The notes under the pieces were generated by a model, which made no database searches, had not been told where the DNA came from, and worked only from the letters and a program-made list of their open reading frames with translations. A stretch of 64,000 bases of DNA, from assembly GCA_018340375.1 (NCBI GenBank), contig JAFFJZ010000051.1:310001-374000 (forward strand), given 5' to 3'. A program made the translations under genes and the position numbers. How positions within the stretch are numbered: the first letter of the stretch is position 1; each line of letters starts with the position of its first letter. This stretch comes from Gonatopus flavifemur. Taxonomy: Eukaryota; Arthropoda; Insecta; Hymenoptera; Dryinidae. Positions 44,983 to 55,045 of this stretch are shown one piece after another.

Positions 44983-46294
44983 GGGGAGCGAGGGGCTAGT
45001 TGTAACAGGGGTAAGTAGTAACACGCGAATTATTCGATGGATTTCAAGTATTGCCGCTGGATTTTGAATTGAATCTCCTATCTATGATGTGCTCCATTAA
45101 CTACACACTATCGGTATCTCGTGAGACAGTGCTGGGAGTGTCTAGAAACATAGGATCCATTTGAATCAGAAAATGAAAAAAACATCGTTTCGCAAACATT
45201 GATTTGAGTCCTATTAATCGATCCTATTCAAATATGTAAGTGACTATTTATTTTGTCTATGTATTGAGTTTTGAAATGCTTCAATAACTTTTTCATGAAT
45301 TGTGTATAGCTTTTGAATAGTCAACGAATATATCCGAAAGCATACGATGGGGCAAGTTGTAACAAACTTTCGGGGCATATTATAACATGTTTCGGTTCGT
45401 GCTTATTCGACTTGGTTCGGCCTTATTTCTTTAATTGTTGATATGTAAATGTCTTTATTCCATCCATTCTTCTTCCATCTAGAAATGAGAAATTATAAAA
45501 GAAAATTTGAAACAGGTTCAGAAAATGAAGATGTCCTGATTCAGATATTATACAAGAAACAAGTGCAATACACAATAATGCTAAATTTTGCTAGCATTAT
45601 TGTGTATTACACCTGTTTGTTTGTGCTATTTTGAATGCCCGAATAATTCTTTATGGAATTGCGATGTGAGTTCTTTTTGTACATTGGGGTGTTCTTCAAG
45701 AGTTCCTTCGGAATTCAAAGTATTCATAATGAATACTTAATTGATAATCCTTATCAAGTTTACGGATTTTTATTGATTCTATTTTCATTGATTGAATATG
45801 ATTCAATCTTAGTCATAATTATAAGTGGCTATGAAAATTAACTGAATAATGTCGGAGTCCCATAATGATTGAGATAATAAGCTAATAATTACAGGATGAT
45901 TCTATAACCTTGAGCTCAATTTTTCAAAGTTTATTTTCGTAATAAGTGTTGTAAATTCGGATCAATAAAAAAATAGTCAGCTCAGCTCGTTTATCAATAA
46001 GTATCGTACCATAACAAAAAGTTAACATGTTTTCAATGACCTATTCTGGTGTTACTATTTGCCCCAAGCCTGTTACAACTAGCCCCAAGTACAGGGTAAG
46101 TTGTAACAGCTGAATTGTTTTGGAATAATGTCTTTTGTGCTAAAATCAGCAAACTTTTTGATGAATTTTTTTCTTGCATATGATGAGTGAATGTTCATGC
46201 TTACGAAACATTCAATGATGAGCAAGAAATTATGGATATATTCCACAATATGAGCATTTTTCCAAAAACTGTTACAACTAGCCCCTCGCTCCCC
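44983..46294. mobile_element. TA-inserted element with GGGGAGCGAGGGGC ends
   Basis: GGGGAGCGAGGGGCTAGTTG faces CAACTAGCCCCTCGCTCCCC, with TA on both sides. The left TIR of the host element keeps the uninterrupted site (TTTTGTTACTTGTACATAAA), confirming a TA-duplicating insertion. GTTACAACTAGCCCC-type motifs recur inside. No gene is recognisable in its 1.3 kb; the frames 45449-45841 are not coding. Confidence 0.75.
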
Positions 46295-46770
46295 TACTTG
46301 TACATAAACGATTGTAACTTCGGTAATGTTCCATGAATTTTCTTTCGTGAATACCTTATTTTCTTCATGAGAGTACAAACCTCAAGTAGGAAATTCATAG
46401 CTGGACATATTTCCATGATTTCTATTTTTCCTCGGCAAAAAAGTGACTTTTTTATTTTCATTTTTCTTCAAAAACATGATTTTTCCACATATTTCGGTTC
46501 GTTGCACTCAAACTACCTCCCAAGTAAAAATCTGACAAGGCATTGTCTAGTCAATATGAGGCCCCTGTAGAGATTTCATAGGGAACTTCTAGTTGAGATA
46601 AACTAGCAAGTTACTCACCGGTTACTTACAATATATATTAGACAAGTGAAACTCTCAAAAAACTATGGAGGATTTTTTATAAGTATATCTAGACTGTTAC
46701 TACACTTGTAAGCCTCGTCAGAAATCATTGAGGCCCTTTCAAGATTTATTTGCCAGAAGATGGCAGTGTA

Positions 46771-48528
46771 ATCTATGAGCCTGTGTGAAAATTGCAGTTC
46801 GGTTGACAGATGTGAGGTTAAATTTATGTGATCAAAAAATGGATGAATTATTTTTGTGAAATGTGTGGTGGTTATTTCTTGAATAATGTGTATCAAAAAA
46901 TCTGTTAGTAAGTGCAAAATGAATTAGTAAATCAGTCATAGCTGTTGTCACATGTCAAAAAATCGTAATTTGCTGATGTGGTGAAAATGAATTCTATTCA
47001 AATACACGACAATATCAACAACAACAATATCAATATCAATCAATACAAATATTGATTTACATCAATATTCCTCGGAAAAAAAACTCACATTAAGTTTCTC
47101 AAAACTCACATTAATTTTGTAATAATATGAGTCACGGAGGACTCATTTGATCAAAAATATTTCAAGCGAATGTTTAGAATGAATTTCAAAAAGATTGAAT
47201 TATTTACTTGAAGCGCGTTGAATGATTTTATCTTCAAATTGAAGAGTATTCTTGAAATTTTCAAATTTGTGAAAAAAGCCTTATGTTCTGAGTTGAATTT
47301 GTTGTTAGGGTGATGATAAACTTGTAGGAAGAGTTTGAAAGTTGGGTGAGATCTATATTGATCAGGAAAGTCCAAATCGTGTGGCAAAAGTTAGAAAATC
47401 TGTCAACTTAGCTCACGGCACATGGATATGCTATCAGCTTTTCTTCACTAAACGAAATCTAGGCAGGAGAAATGTATCAAAATTTAGTAAAATCAAGTTG
47501 GTACAGAGTAAGAGAGGACAGATATATTCATTGAATTTTATTGGTTATTCTAAAAATGTTGATGAATAAGGAATGGCTATAGAAGATCCACTGTGTCGTC
47601 TTTTAATATTTTTGTTCCAATATTGTTGTATCATGTTCCTACAAATGAATGTTATTATATTTATGAAACAGGTTCAATACACATGTTTCCTCAACCTACT
47701 AGTGAAAAGATACAAAAATGCACACAATACAAAATCATTGAAACAAAAATATTGAGAGACGATAAATTGAGTCATACATAGCCTTTACTTATTTATCAAC
47801 ATTTTTATAATAACCAATAAAATTCAATGAATATATCTGTCCTCTCTTACTCTGTACCAACTTGATTTTACTAAATTTTAATACATTTCTCCTGCCTAGA
47901 TTTCGTTTAGTGAAGAAAAGCTGATAGAATACCCATGTGCCGTAAGCTAAGTTGACAGATTTTCTAACTTTTGCCACACGATTTGGACTTTCCTGATCAA
48001 TATAGATTCCACCTGACTTTCAAACTCTTCCCACAAGTTTATCATCACCCTAACAACGAATTCAACTCAGAAAATAAGGCTTTTCCCTCAAATTTGAAAA
48101 TTTCAACATGAAGAGTACTCTTCAATTTGAAAAGTAAAACCATCCGTCGAGCTGCAAGTGAATGATCCAAGTTTTTTGTAATTCATTTTGAACATTCTTT
48201 TGACATATTTTTGATCAAATGAGTTCTTCATGACTCATATTTATTACAAAATTAATATGATCTCTGAGTTTTTGCCTAGAAGTAGTGATGTAAGTATTTG
48301 AAGAAAATTCATTTTCACTGCATCAACAAATTACGATTTTTTGACATGTTACAACAGCTATGACTGATTTACTAATTCATTTTGCACTTACTAACAGATT
48401 TTTTGATACACATTATTCAAGAAATAACCACCACACATTTCACAAAAATAATTCATCCATTTGTTGATCACATAAATTTAACCTCACATCTGTCAACCGA
48501 ACTGCAATTTTCACACAGGCTCATAGAT
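46771..48528. repeat. 1.76 kb palindrome with about 800-bp arms
   Basis: ATCTATGAGCCTGTGTGAAA faces TTTCACACAGGCTCATAGAT with TA outside. The arms (to about 47580 and from about 47778) pair throughout and surround an unpaired centre of about 190 bases. The centre holds a frame reading LLYHVPTNECYYIYETGS that could be a coding remnant, but I cannot assign it. Frames in the arms mirror each other and are not genes. Confidence 0.75.
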
Positions 48529-48589
48529 TATTATATTCAACCGACGGATGATTGAATCGGATAAACACGTCACTTTAATTGATCTTTTC

Positions 48590-48715
48590 TATTGCCTCGC
48601 GTAGGTACCGGTTTAGCTTAGGTCGTTAGGGCGTTAGAATAGTAAATCGCGCAACATTAGGTAGGAATTGGTTTAGGTAGGTTCGATTCTCTCCGAGGTT
48701 CCCAATATTCTCTCC
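48590..48715 (+). repeat. tRNA-like (SINE-type) block
   Basis: TAGCTTAGGTCG is a good A box and GGTTCGATTCT a near-perfect B box, with a TTAGGTAGG-rich spacer as in the two relatives at 16.3 and 19.45 kb. GGTACC at the start could pair with GAGGTTCC after the B box. Confidence 0.5.
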
Positions 48716-49116
48716 ATTGCATTGAGCACGAAGTAAACGTTGGTGGTAATCTGCAAGTGTCTCCTCTGAAACATGATTTTTGCTCAGAATTCAATTTTTT
48801 ATTTTCAGAAACATTTTCAAAGCATGCATATTTTACTGAATAATCATTGTTGATGTATTATACCTTCACAATTTTTTTGGCATTTAATTGCTGTCAAAAA
48901 CTTGTTGGTAATTGACTAGTATTTAGAGAGTAACTAAATAGTAACTGACCAGTACCTTGTGAATTCCACTAGCAAGTGCCTCATAACACACAGCGTTACA
49001 TTACGAATAAGTACCTGGTGAGTTTTCCTCAAAAGGCCCTCGTCAGGAGTATAGAAAAACTCACGAGGCACTAGCCATTGACTAGGCGTAATTTCTACTT
49101 GGGTAATTGTTTAGTA

Positions 49117-50420
49117 TCGGGAGTACAAATTAATTCGGTCCGTTTTTTTACACTTAAAGGTGCGTTTATTTCAGAAGAACATGAATTATCAAATTAATCG
49201 AAGTATTGTCCATCGCTGGCTATCACTTTTTCCCATCTTTCGGGTAATTTTCGAATCCCTTCACGGAAAAACGTCTCGTCTTTCGAGGCGATCCAAGTTA
49301 TGAGCCAATTTTCGATTTCTTCGAACGAAGTGAACCAGTGGCCTGCCAAATCGTGCTGCATCTGTCGGAATAACCAGTAATCGGAAGGAGCAATGTCCGG
49401 CGAGTACGGCGGGTGCAGTAGAATATCCCACTTCAACGTTTCCGGATAATTTTTCACTACTTTTGCGACATGAAGCCGACCGTTATCGTGTAAAAGAATA
49501 ACTTTGTCATGTCTTTCCTTGTATTCTGGACGTTTTTCTCGTAACGCACGACTCAAACGAATCAATTGTAGCCTATACCGATCACCCGTAATAGAATCAT
49601 CAGGTTTTAGCAACTCATAGTATATAACACCCTTCTGGTCCCACCAGATACACAGCATGTTCTTTGAACCATGAATATTCCTCTTTGGTGTCGATGCTGA
49701 AGTCGATGGCAACGATTGACCGGGCATAGCATAGTATTTTCTTTTCTTGGAGTTATCGTAGAATATCCATTTCTCATCTACTGTCACACAATCCGATGTA
49801 AGAACCCCTTTCTTCGTTGTCTTTGAATCAGCTGCTCGCAAGTGAAAAATCGTCGTTCAATGTCTCTAGACTTCAAGTCATAAGGCACCCAATTGCCTTG
49901 CGTTTGAATCATGCCTATGGATTGTAATCGTACGGCAACTGCTTGTTGCGTAACTCCTAATGATTCCGCAAGTTCCTGTTGCGTTTGACTCGGATCTTCG
50001 TCGAGTAAAGCCTCCAATTCCTCGTTTTCGAATTTTTGTGATTGTCCTGAGCGAGGCTTGTCTTCGACACTGAAATCGTCATTCTTAAAACGTCGAAACC
50101 ATTCCCTACATGATTTATCAGTTGGAGCATTGTCACCATGCACTTCCACAAGCATTCGATGGGCTTCAGCTGCACTTTTTTCCCAATTAAAACAGAAAAC
50201 TAGCACCTCCCGTAAATGCTACTTGTTAGTTGGAACGAAATTTGACATACTTCACTGAGTAAAAATCGGGATTCTAGAAGGAACTCGGAGTGATATCAAC
50301 TGAATATTATTCACAGGTGTCTAACCTCTCTGAAACAATTGAAATCGGTTGTGACTATGAAACATTCATGAGAGCGAGAGTCATCTTTTCAAACCGGACC
50401 GAACTAATTTGCACTCCTAA
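49117..50420 (-). mobile_element. mariner element (1304 bp) with degraded transposase
   Basis: TCGGGAGTACAAATTAATTC faces GAACTAATTTGCACTCCTAA, followed and preceded by TA (49115-49116, 50421-50422). Length and TIRs of about 28 bases are normal for mariner. It sits in the right arm of the composite transposon. Confidence 0.85.
49194..50248 (-). pseudogene. mariner DD34D transposase, stop and frameshift
   Basis: The frame starts at the ATG at 50248 (MSNFVPTNK), meets a TAG at residue 10, then continues HLREVLVFCFNWEKSAAEAH through the paired helix-turn-helix region. At about 49813 an extra TG in GTGTGACAG shifts the frame; it resumes with VTVDEKWIFYDN (first Asp), LLHDNGRLH (second Asp) and HPPYSPDIAPSDYWLF (third Asp), ending SDGQYFD. 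The wording is closest to the mauritiana (Mos1-like) subfamily. The first catalytic segment reads VTVDE where TGDE is usual. With one stop and one frameshift it cannot make a full enzyme. Confidence 0.85.
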
Positions 50421-50748
50421 TAACAACGGTAATGATATTCATTGGCAATTCAATTATGTTCAATGTGAGACCTCATGCAACCAGATTAGCCACTTCTAGC
50501 TCGAGATATACCTCGAATAGTAAAACTATAATCGGAAAAAATTTTAAAAATAAAAAAACTCAACTTAAAAACCTATCCATAAAAAAATTTGTGCCTGTGA
50601 TTCTCGAGTTCAACGAGCCAAAATGCATAACAAAAAAATAATAGCATTCAATGTACAGACAATTTTTTTTATTTTGTCATCTAGTGTAATTCATGTAGTC
50701 CAAACTGTCATAGAATTTTGCGTTTTTTGATTTTCATAGTCCCCTGTA

Positions 50749-51141
50749 CACAGAGTACAAATTTGGGTTTCAAATTTCTTTTGTACTGAAACACCCACCA
50801 GGCACAGTTCCATTGAGGTGATACAGTTGTGATGAAATTTGGTCACAGCTTCTAAATCACGAACTTATGTTTCAGTTACATTGAATCGATATAACATATT
50901 TGATTGTTATGGAACAGTCATCTTGATGATTCAAAAGAGTGATTGTTATATAACCACCACGAGCTGAAATCACTCAGTTGCCACCTCGTTGCAATAACAT
51001 GCTGTGTCACAATACGGTAACAATCATTGTTTAGTGGGCAATATATCTCAAATCAAAAGCAAATTTATTTAGTCAGAGGAAATATTGTTTTCGTTATATG
51101 AAAGACAACAGATAATCAATCAAAATAACTTTTTCTCTGTG
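50749..51141. mobile_element. Candidate CAC-ended element with TA flanks
   Basis: CACAGAGTAC at the left and AACTTTTTCTCTGTG at the right share only seven terminal bases, but TA flanks both, and GATTGTTAT recurs twice exactly with related AACAATCA words in the other orientation. Weaker than the other members. Confidence 0.4.
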
Positions 51142-51549
51142 TATAAAATGAAAAATTATAGCATAAATTATGTGAAAAAATTGTAACACATATATGTGAC
51201 TGAGTGTTTCTCAAACTTTGGTCATCAATCAAGAGGAAACTTATGAATATTCTTATCGAATTTCTGATGAATCCTCAGATTCTGCTTTTTAATTTGTTTC
51301 TTCAAATCAAATTTTTCTCATGACTTTTGGTGCGGGCTCCTAGGCTGCAGCCTAGTCAGCCCCTCAAATCTGGCCCTCATTGTGAAAGGCCATTTACTCT
51401 GAATTGATAAAGTTTACGACTATTTGAGGAGGGCTAGGAACTTATGGTAATTATCCTCGGATCCACAGACCATTGCCTTCCGGGTAAATGTAATTTCGGG
51501 CACTTGCTACCTTACCGTCTGCTATCCCCTCTATTCTCATATCTTCATG
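51142..51549. other. No gene; one hAT-type terminus at about 51350-51378
   Basis: AGCCCCTCAAATCTGGCCCT is the reverse of a CAGGGCCGGATTTG-type hAT end like that at 17174. The sequence to its left holds no recognisable transposase. Confidence 0.4.
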
Positions 51550-51557
51550 GGTTCTAC

Positions 51558-51733
51558 CAGGATATCAAAACTGTTTCGTATTCGCCATTTGAAACTGTAG
51601 AGGGCAATACTGTCGCCACTAACACATACCGTTTTTCACATTTATGTGCACGCAAAAGAGAGGTATGTGTTGGTGACTATAGTATCGCCCTCCAAAGTTA
51701 CAGATGGTGAACATTCTTGGTTTGGGTACCCTG
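51558..51733. mobile_element. hAT-type MITE with 7-of-8 target duplication
   Basis: CAGGATATCAAAACTG faces TTGGTTTGGGTACCCTG, and inner CCATTTGAAACTGTAGAGGG faces CCCTCCAAAGTTACAGATGG. GGTTCTAC and GATTCTAC lie outside. The ends resemble those of 21266-21511. Confidence 0.7.
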
Positions 51734-51830
51734 GATTCTACTCGACAGCCATTTTTATGGAGTGGGGTGATCAGTGAACGCACTCCAAACATTTGTCATT
51801 TCATCCAGAAGGTATGAACTTCAATGTAGA

Positions 51831-52290
51831 CTGTCATAACGCCGAATGAGCATAATAGTAGAGCGTGATTCATCCCGAAAGAGTGTTGTTGGCCCAGAAG
51901 TTGTAATCCCGAAATATAACTATATTTTACTAGTCGAGATAAAATGTCACAAAATGTTTTTCGGGATGACTCTCGTTCGAAATGAAAACTTCCGGGCCAA
52001 CCGAGCTCTGAGGTAATCGCGGTCTACCGAGCATAATATCGAAAGCTCATAATTCCGAATCGTTGTGATTCCGAATGTGCATAGTATCGAATGAAGCAAT
52101 ATGAATTTGATTATGTATGAAGTAATTGATCACTTTCATCATAAAAAATTGTTTATTAACACATAGTAAGTGAGAGCAATTGTTTTTTCACGATGAAAGT
52201 GGCTGATTATTCGGGTTATTATTTCCAATTTGGGATTAACAACATTCGGGATCACGGTGATTTGGGATTATGATCATTCGGTATTATAAT
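51831..52290. repeat. Foldback with CCGAATGATCATAAT motifs
   Basis: CATAACGCCGAATGAGCATA faces TATGATCATTCGGTATTATA. CCGAAT or ATTCGG next to ATAAT words recur at least eight times. No gene. Confidence 0.55.
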
Positions 52291-52690
52291 ACTATACCAA
52301 ACTTGAATGAATAATTTGAAAATGGATTTCAGCGCCACAGCACGGTACTTCCATTCAAAGTAAATTGACATGGATAAACCAACATGAATGATTGAATAAA
52401 TGATAAAAATTCTTCAATAGTTTGATGCATCCTTACAGCCATCCGAAGTACCTGACCTAGGTGACCAAATCAGCTTTCTAACCAATCAAAAAGGTTGAAA
52501 AGTGATCCGGGTAACATAGATCGGCTACTCCGGAAGGCTTCCTTGTAAATTTTCTTCAATGGAGGTACCGTATGGTGGCGTTGACATTCGTCTGAAAATT
52601 ATTCATTCAAGTTTATACCCTCTGATTTCTTCATGTCAACCAAAGCGTACATTCCTGGAAACTCTATCAAAATAATATTTCCCAAGTTAT
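52291..52690. other. No recognisable gene
   Basis: AT-rich sequence with no supported frame or repeat. Confidence 0.35.
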
Positions 52691-52699
52691 ACATTTTGA

Positions 52700-53005
52700 C
52701 GATTCACGAAATGCAGCAATTGAGCGTCCGGATGCAACAACCGGTTGCGCGCTCGAAAAGACGTAAAAGTATTGTCCAAGCTGTAACATTCAACGTCAAA
52801 ATAAAAAATCCGAATTTCGAGAAACAAAAAATACCAGACGATAGGCCTTAAAAAATCAACCCTAGTCTCCGTTAAAGATTTTTTTCTGTGACCAATAATT
52901 CCTCAGTGAAAAAATAAAAACTGCGAATATTTTTGGTCTGAGAATCATGTTTTTGAATCATAATCTATGATATTCTATACGATTCTATATGACACTTTAA
53001 GCAGG
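52700..53005 (+). repeat. Diverged terminal block of the 5.6 kb transposon family
   Basis: From GCAATTGAGCGTCCGG the sequence follows the left TIR at 7151 with many changes: GCGCTCGAA, AAAGTATTGTCC, TCGGAATTTTGG-like, GATAGGCCTTAAAAAATCAA and TTTTTCTGTGACCAATA. Only about 300 bases remain and no gene follows. Confidence 0.5.
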
Positions 53006-53044
53006 GTAGGCTGTGTGAAACAATCCACTCAAATTATGAAAATT

Positions 53045-53135
53045 TAAAGTTGCTGAATTCTGATTGGCTTAAAGCCCAAAAATTTCAAATCGCTATAACT
53101 TTGAATTGAGAGGTGACAAAATAGTGCAATTTTTT
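53045..53135. repeat. Remnant of the 21.7 kb foldback centre
   Basis: GTTGCTGAATTCTGATTGGC and AAAAATTTCAAATC match the middle of the foldback at about 21985. Confidence 0.45.
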
Positions 53136-53149
53136 CCCAGAGATCACAA

Positions 53150-53590
53150 TTTTTAGCTCAATTTCAAAAGATGTCGGTGAGCATTCGGAATTTCCCATTC
53201 AAATAACACGTAAAGATATTTTCAGCATCAAAAATGCTATAATTTTTGAGTTAATTTTGCAAAATCAAAAATTTGTGTATTTACGGACCATGAAAGTAAA
53301 AAAAGGCAAAGACTTTCATGGCCCGTGAATACGCAAATTTTCGATTTGGAAAAGTCAACTCGAAGATGATTTTTTAGAGAACTCAACGCCCTACAAGGAT
53401 TTACCTGGGAAAAATTGGAATCTCAAATGGTTCAAAAGTTATAGTTGTAAGTATAGTAAAGCTATAGCATTTTCAATGAAAAACAATTGATGTACGTGTT
53501 ATTTAAATGAGAAATATCAAATGCTTACCGACACCTTAAAAATTCAGCTAAAAATCCTGCCAAATGGGACAATGTTTTTCCTGGTATATA
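53150..53590. repeat. 440-bp palindrome centred at about 53305
   Basis: GGACCATGAAAGT faces ACTTTCATGGCCCG at the centre; outer GATGTCGGTGAGCATT faces AATGCTTACCGACACC, and AAATAACACGTAAA faces TGTACGTGTTATTTAAA. Confidence 0.6.
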
Positions 53591-54004
53591 GATTCATTTG
53601 AACCCATAATCAGACTCAATCGTTTCATACAGGAGGCGTACCTGTTCCACTCGCTGCAAATGGCTGGAAGAGGAGCCAATTTGTCGCTATCGTCGCAATC
53701 GTAGGTCTTGAAATTCTCCTTTTTTATTCAGTGTGTAATTTCAACATTGATTGTTCGCATGGGTAAATGGACGTGCTCCCGATAACCTCTTTTGAATTCT
53801 TGTAGCTGTTAAAAGTTCAAATAAATTGACTAAAACTGAATAAAAACAATAGGAATCACGTGATGGCATATTTTGATTGAAATTTTTTTGTATAAAATGT
53901 ATTTATGGAGGACATTTTGCATCCTTCTCTATACTTCAGAAGGATAGAAAGAGAAAAAGAAGGGTGGTTGGTAATCCTACTTCTCAGCGCCGGATCAAGG
54001 AGTA

Positions 54005-54897
54005 CTACTGTGAGCGAAAAATAGTAAGACTTTTTAATTTTAATTTCGCGCGAAAACCCATTCGTCGAAATCTTTTTTTTTCTAGGTTGGTATGACTGTC
54101 AGTGACATCTGTGCCAAATGTCACATCAAAATAATCATTGGTGTTTAGTATACGCTTGTATTTCTGAAGTACAAAAAGTGCATTCGGCGATTTTTACATT
54201 GAGTGAAATTATTCAACAAAGAAGTTCCATTAAATTTTGTGTGTGGAATCAAATTTCTGGTGCCGAAACGTTCAGAATGTTGCAAAAGGCCTTCGGTGAT
54301 AATTGTTTGTCGCGAGCAAGTGTTGTTGATTGGTACAAATCATTCAAAAAGGGTCGAGAACGTGTTGACGACGAACCACGTCCAGAACGGCCATCAACAT
54401 GTCAATAAAATCAAGGAATTGGTGCTTGAGAATCGACGATTAACAGTCAGAGACCTTACTGGCATCGTCCAAATATCGGAAGGATCAGTGAAAACCATTT
54501 TGAAAGATCATTTGGGTCTAAGAAAAGTGAAAGTACGATTGCTTCCAAAATCACTCATTGATTCTCCGTGAGTTTTTCGACAAATTTTCAACCAATATCG
54601 TGCCGCAACCACCGGATTCGCCTGATTTAGCTCCGTGTGACTTCTGGCTATTCAGCAAACTCAAACGACCGCTCCGGGGAACCCATTTTGAGCCAATTGA
54701 AGACATTAAACGTGAATGGCTACACGCATTGGAGGCTATCCCGGGAATTGACTTCAACAACTGTTTCGAGGATTGGCAAAAACGTTGGCACAAGTGGCCA
54801 GGGAGGATTATTTTGAGGGGAACGAAGTAGATTTGGAAGAATAAATTGAGAATTTTTAAATTATGAACAAAGTCTCACTATTTTTTGCCCACAGTAG
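54005..54897 (+). mobile_element. Internally deleted mariner element (893 bp)
   Basis: CTACTGTGAGCGAAAAATAG faces CTATTTTTTGCCCACAGTAG, with TA outside both (54003-54004, 54898-54899). It is about 430 bases shorter than the related complete element at 56844, because the middle of the transposase is gone. Confidence 0.8.
54199..54844 (+). pseudogene. mariner-type transposase, core deleted and frameshifted
   Basis: N-terminal part: IIQQRSSIKFCVWNQISGAE...VVDWYKSFKKGRERVDDEPR, whose start codon has become TTG. After a shift: NKIKELVLENRRLTVRDLTG and GSVKTILKDHLGLRKV. Then the segment carrying the first two catalytic Asp residues is absent, and the frame resumes with FSTNIVPQPPDSPDLAPCDF (third Asp), FEDWQKRWHK; a last shift restores AREDYFEGNEVDLEE and the stop at 54842-54844. 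It is a relative of the intact enzyme at 56898 (same SPDLAPCDF and CFEDW blocks), and is dead. Confidence 0.8.
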
Positions 54898-55045
54898 TAT
54901 ATTCATATGCACATTCATTTTCTTCTTGTATGGAGAAATTATTTATTTGAAAAAGTGATTATTTGTAGATTTAGTACACATGTCAGAGTAACAAAGACGT
55001 CACATGTTAAAGTTTAAATGCGTTTGTCTTGAAATAACTTATTAA

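Larger units (their letters stand above)
46519..49103. mobile_element. CCCAAGTA-ended element carrying a giant palindrome
   Basis: CCCAAGTAAAAATC at the left faces ATTTCTACTTGGG at the right. CTAGTCAAT or ATTGACTAG and ACTAGCAAGT recur within 500 bases of both ends, a private subterminal motif. A palindrome (46771-48528) and a tRNA-like block (48.6 kb) lie inside. The left edge is uncertain by a few bases and no clean duplication is visible. Confidence 0.6.
41795..50655 (+). mobile_element. Composite DNA transposon with about 450-bp TIRs, filled with other elements
   Basis: The left arm (about 41795-42240) starts near GCATTTTGGCTCGCTGAACT. Its complement is found in three pieces on the right: 44840-44982, 46297-46515 and 50487-50650. 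The gaps between the pieces are later insertions (44983-46294, 46519-49103, 49117-50420). The transposase-like gene at 43493-44870 sits directly inside the right arm. Two more foldbacks (42457-42792, 43034-43305) occupy the left interior. Without its inserts the element would be roughly 3 kb. Confidence 0.7.

Noticed and set aside
47342..47977. Two similar frames reading SPNRVAKVRKSVNLAHGTW-like sequence in opposite directions
   Set aside because: They are the two arms of the 1.76 kb palindrome; similarity reflects the fold, and there is no evidence for coding.
49957..50258. Extra frames over the mariner transposase
   Set aside because: Shadows in other frames of the broken mariner gene.
17174..51378. 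One giant hAT element from the CAGGGCCGGATTTG end at 17174 to the reversed end at 51378
   Set aside because: The ends differ in their inner bases, no flanking duplication matches, and 34 kb of unrelated elements lie between; two separate fragments are more likely.
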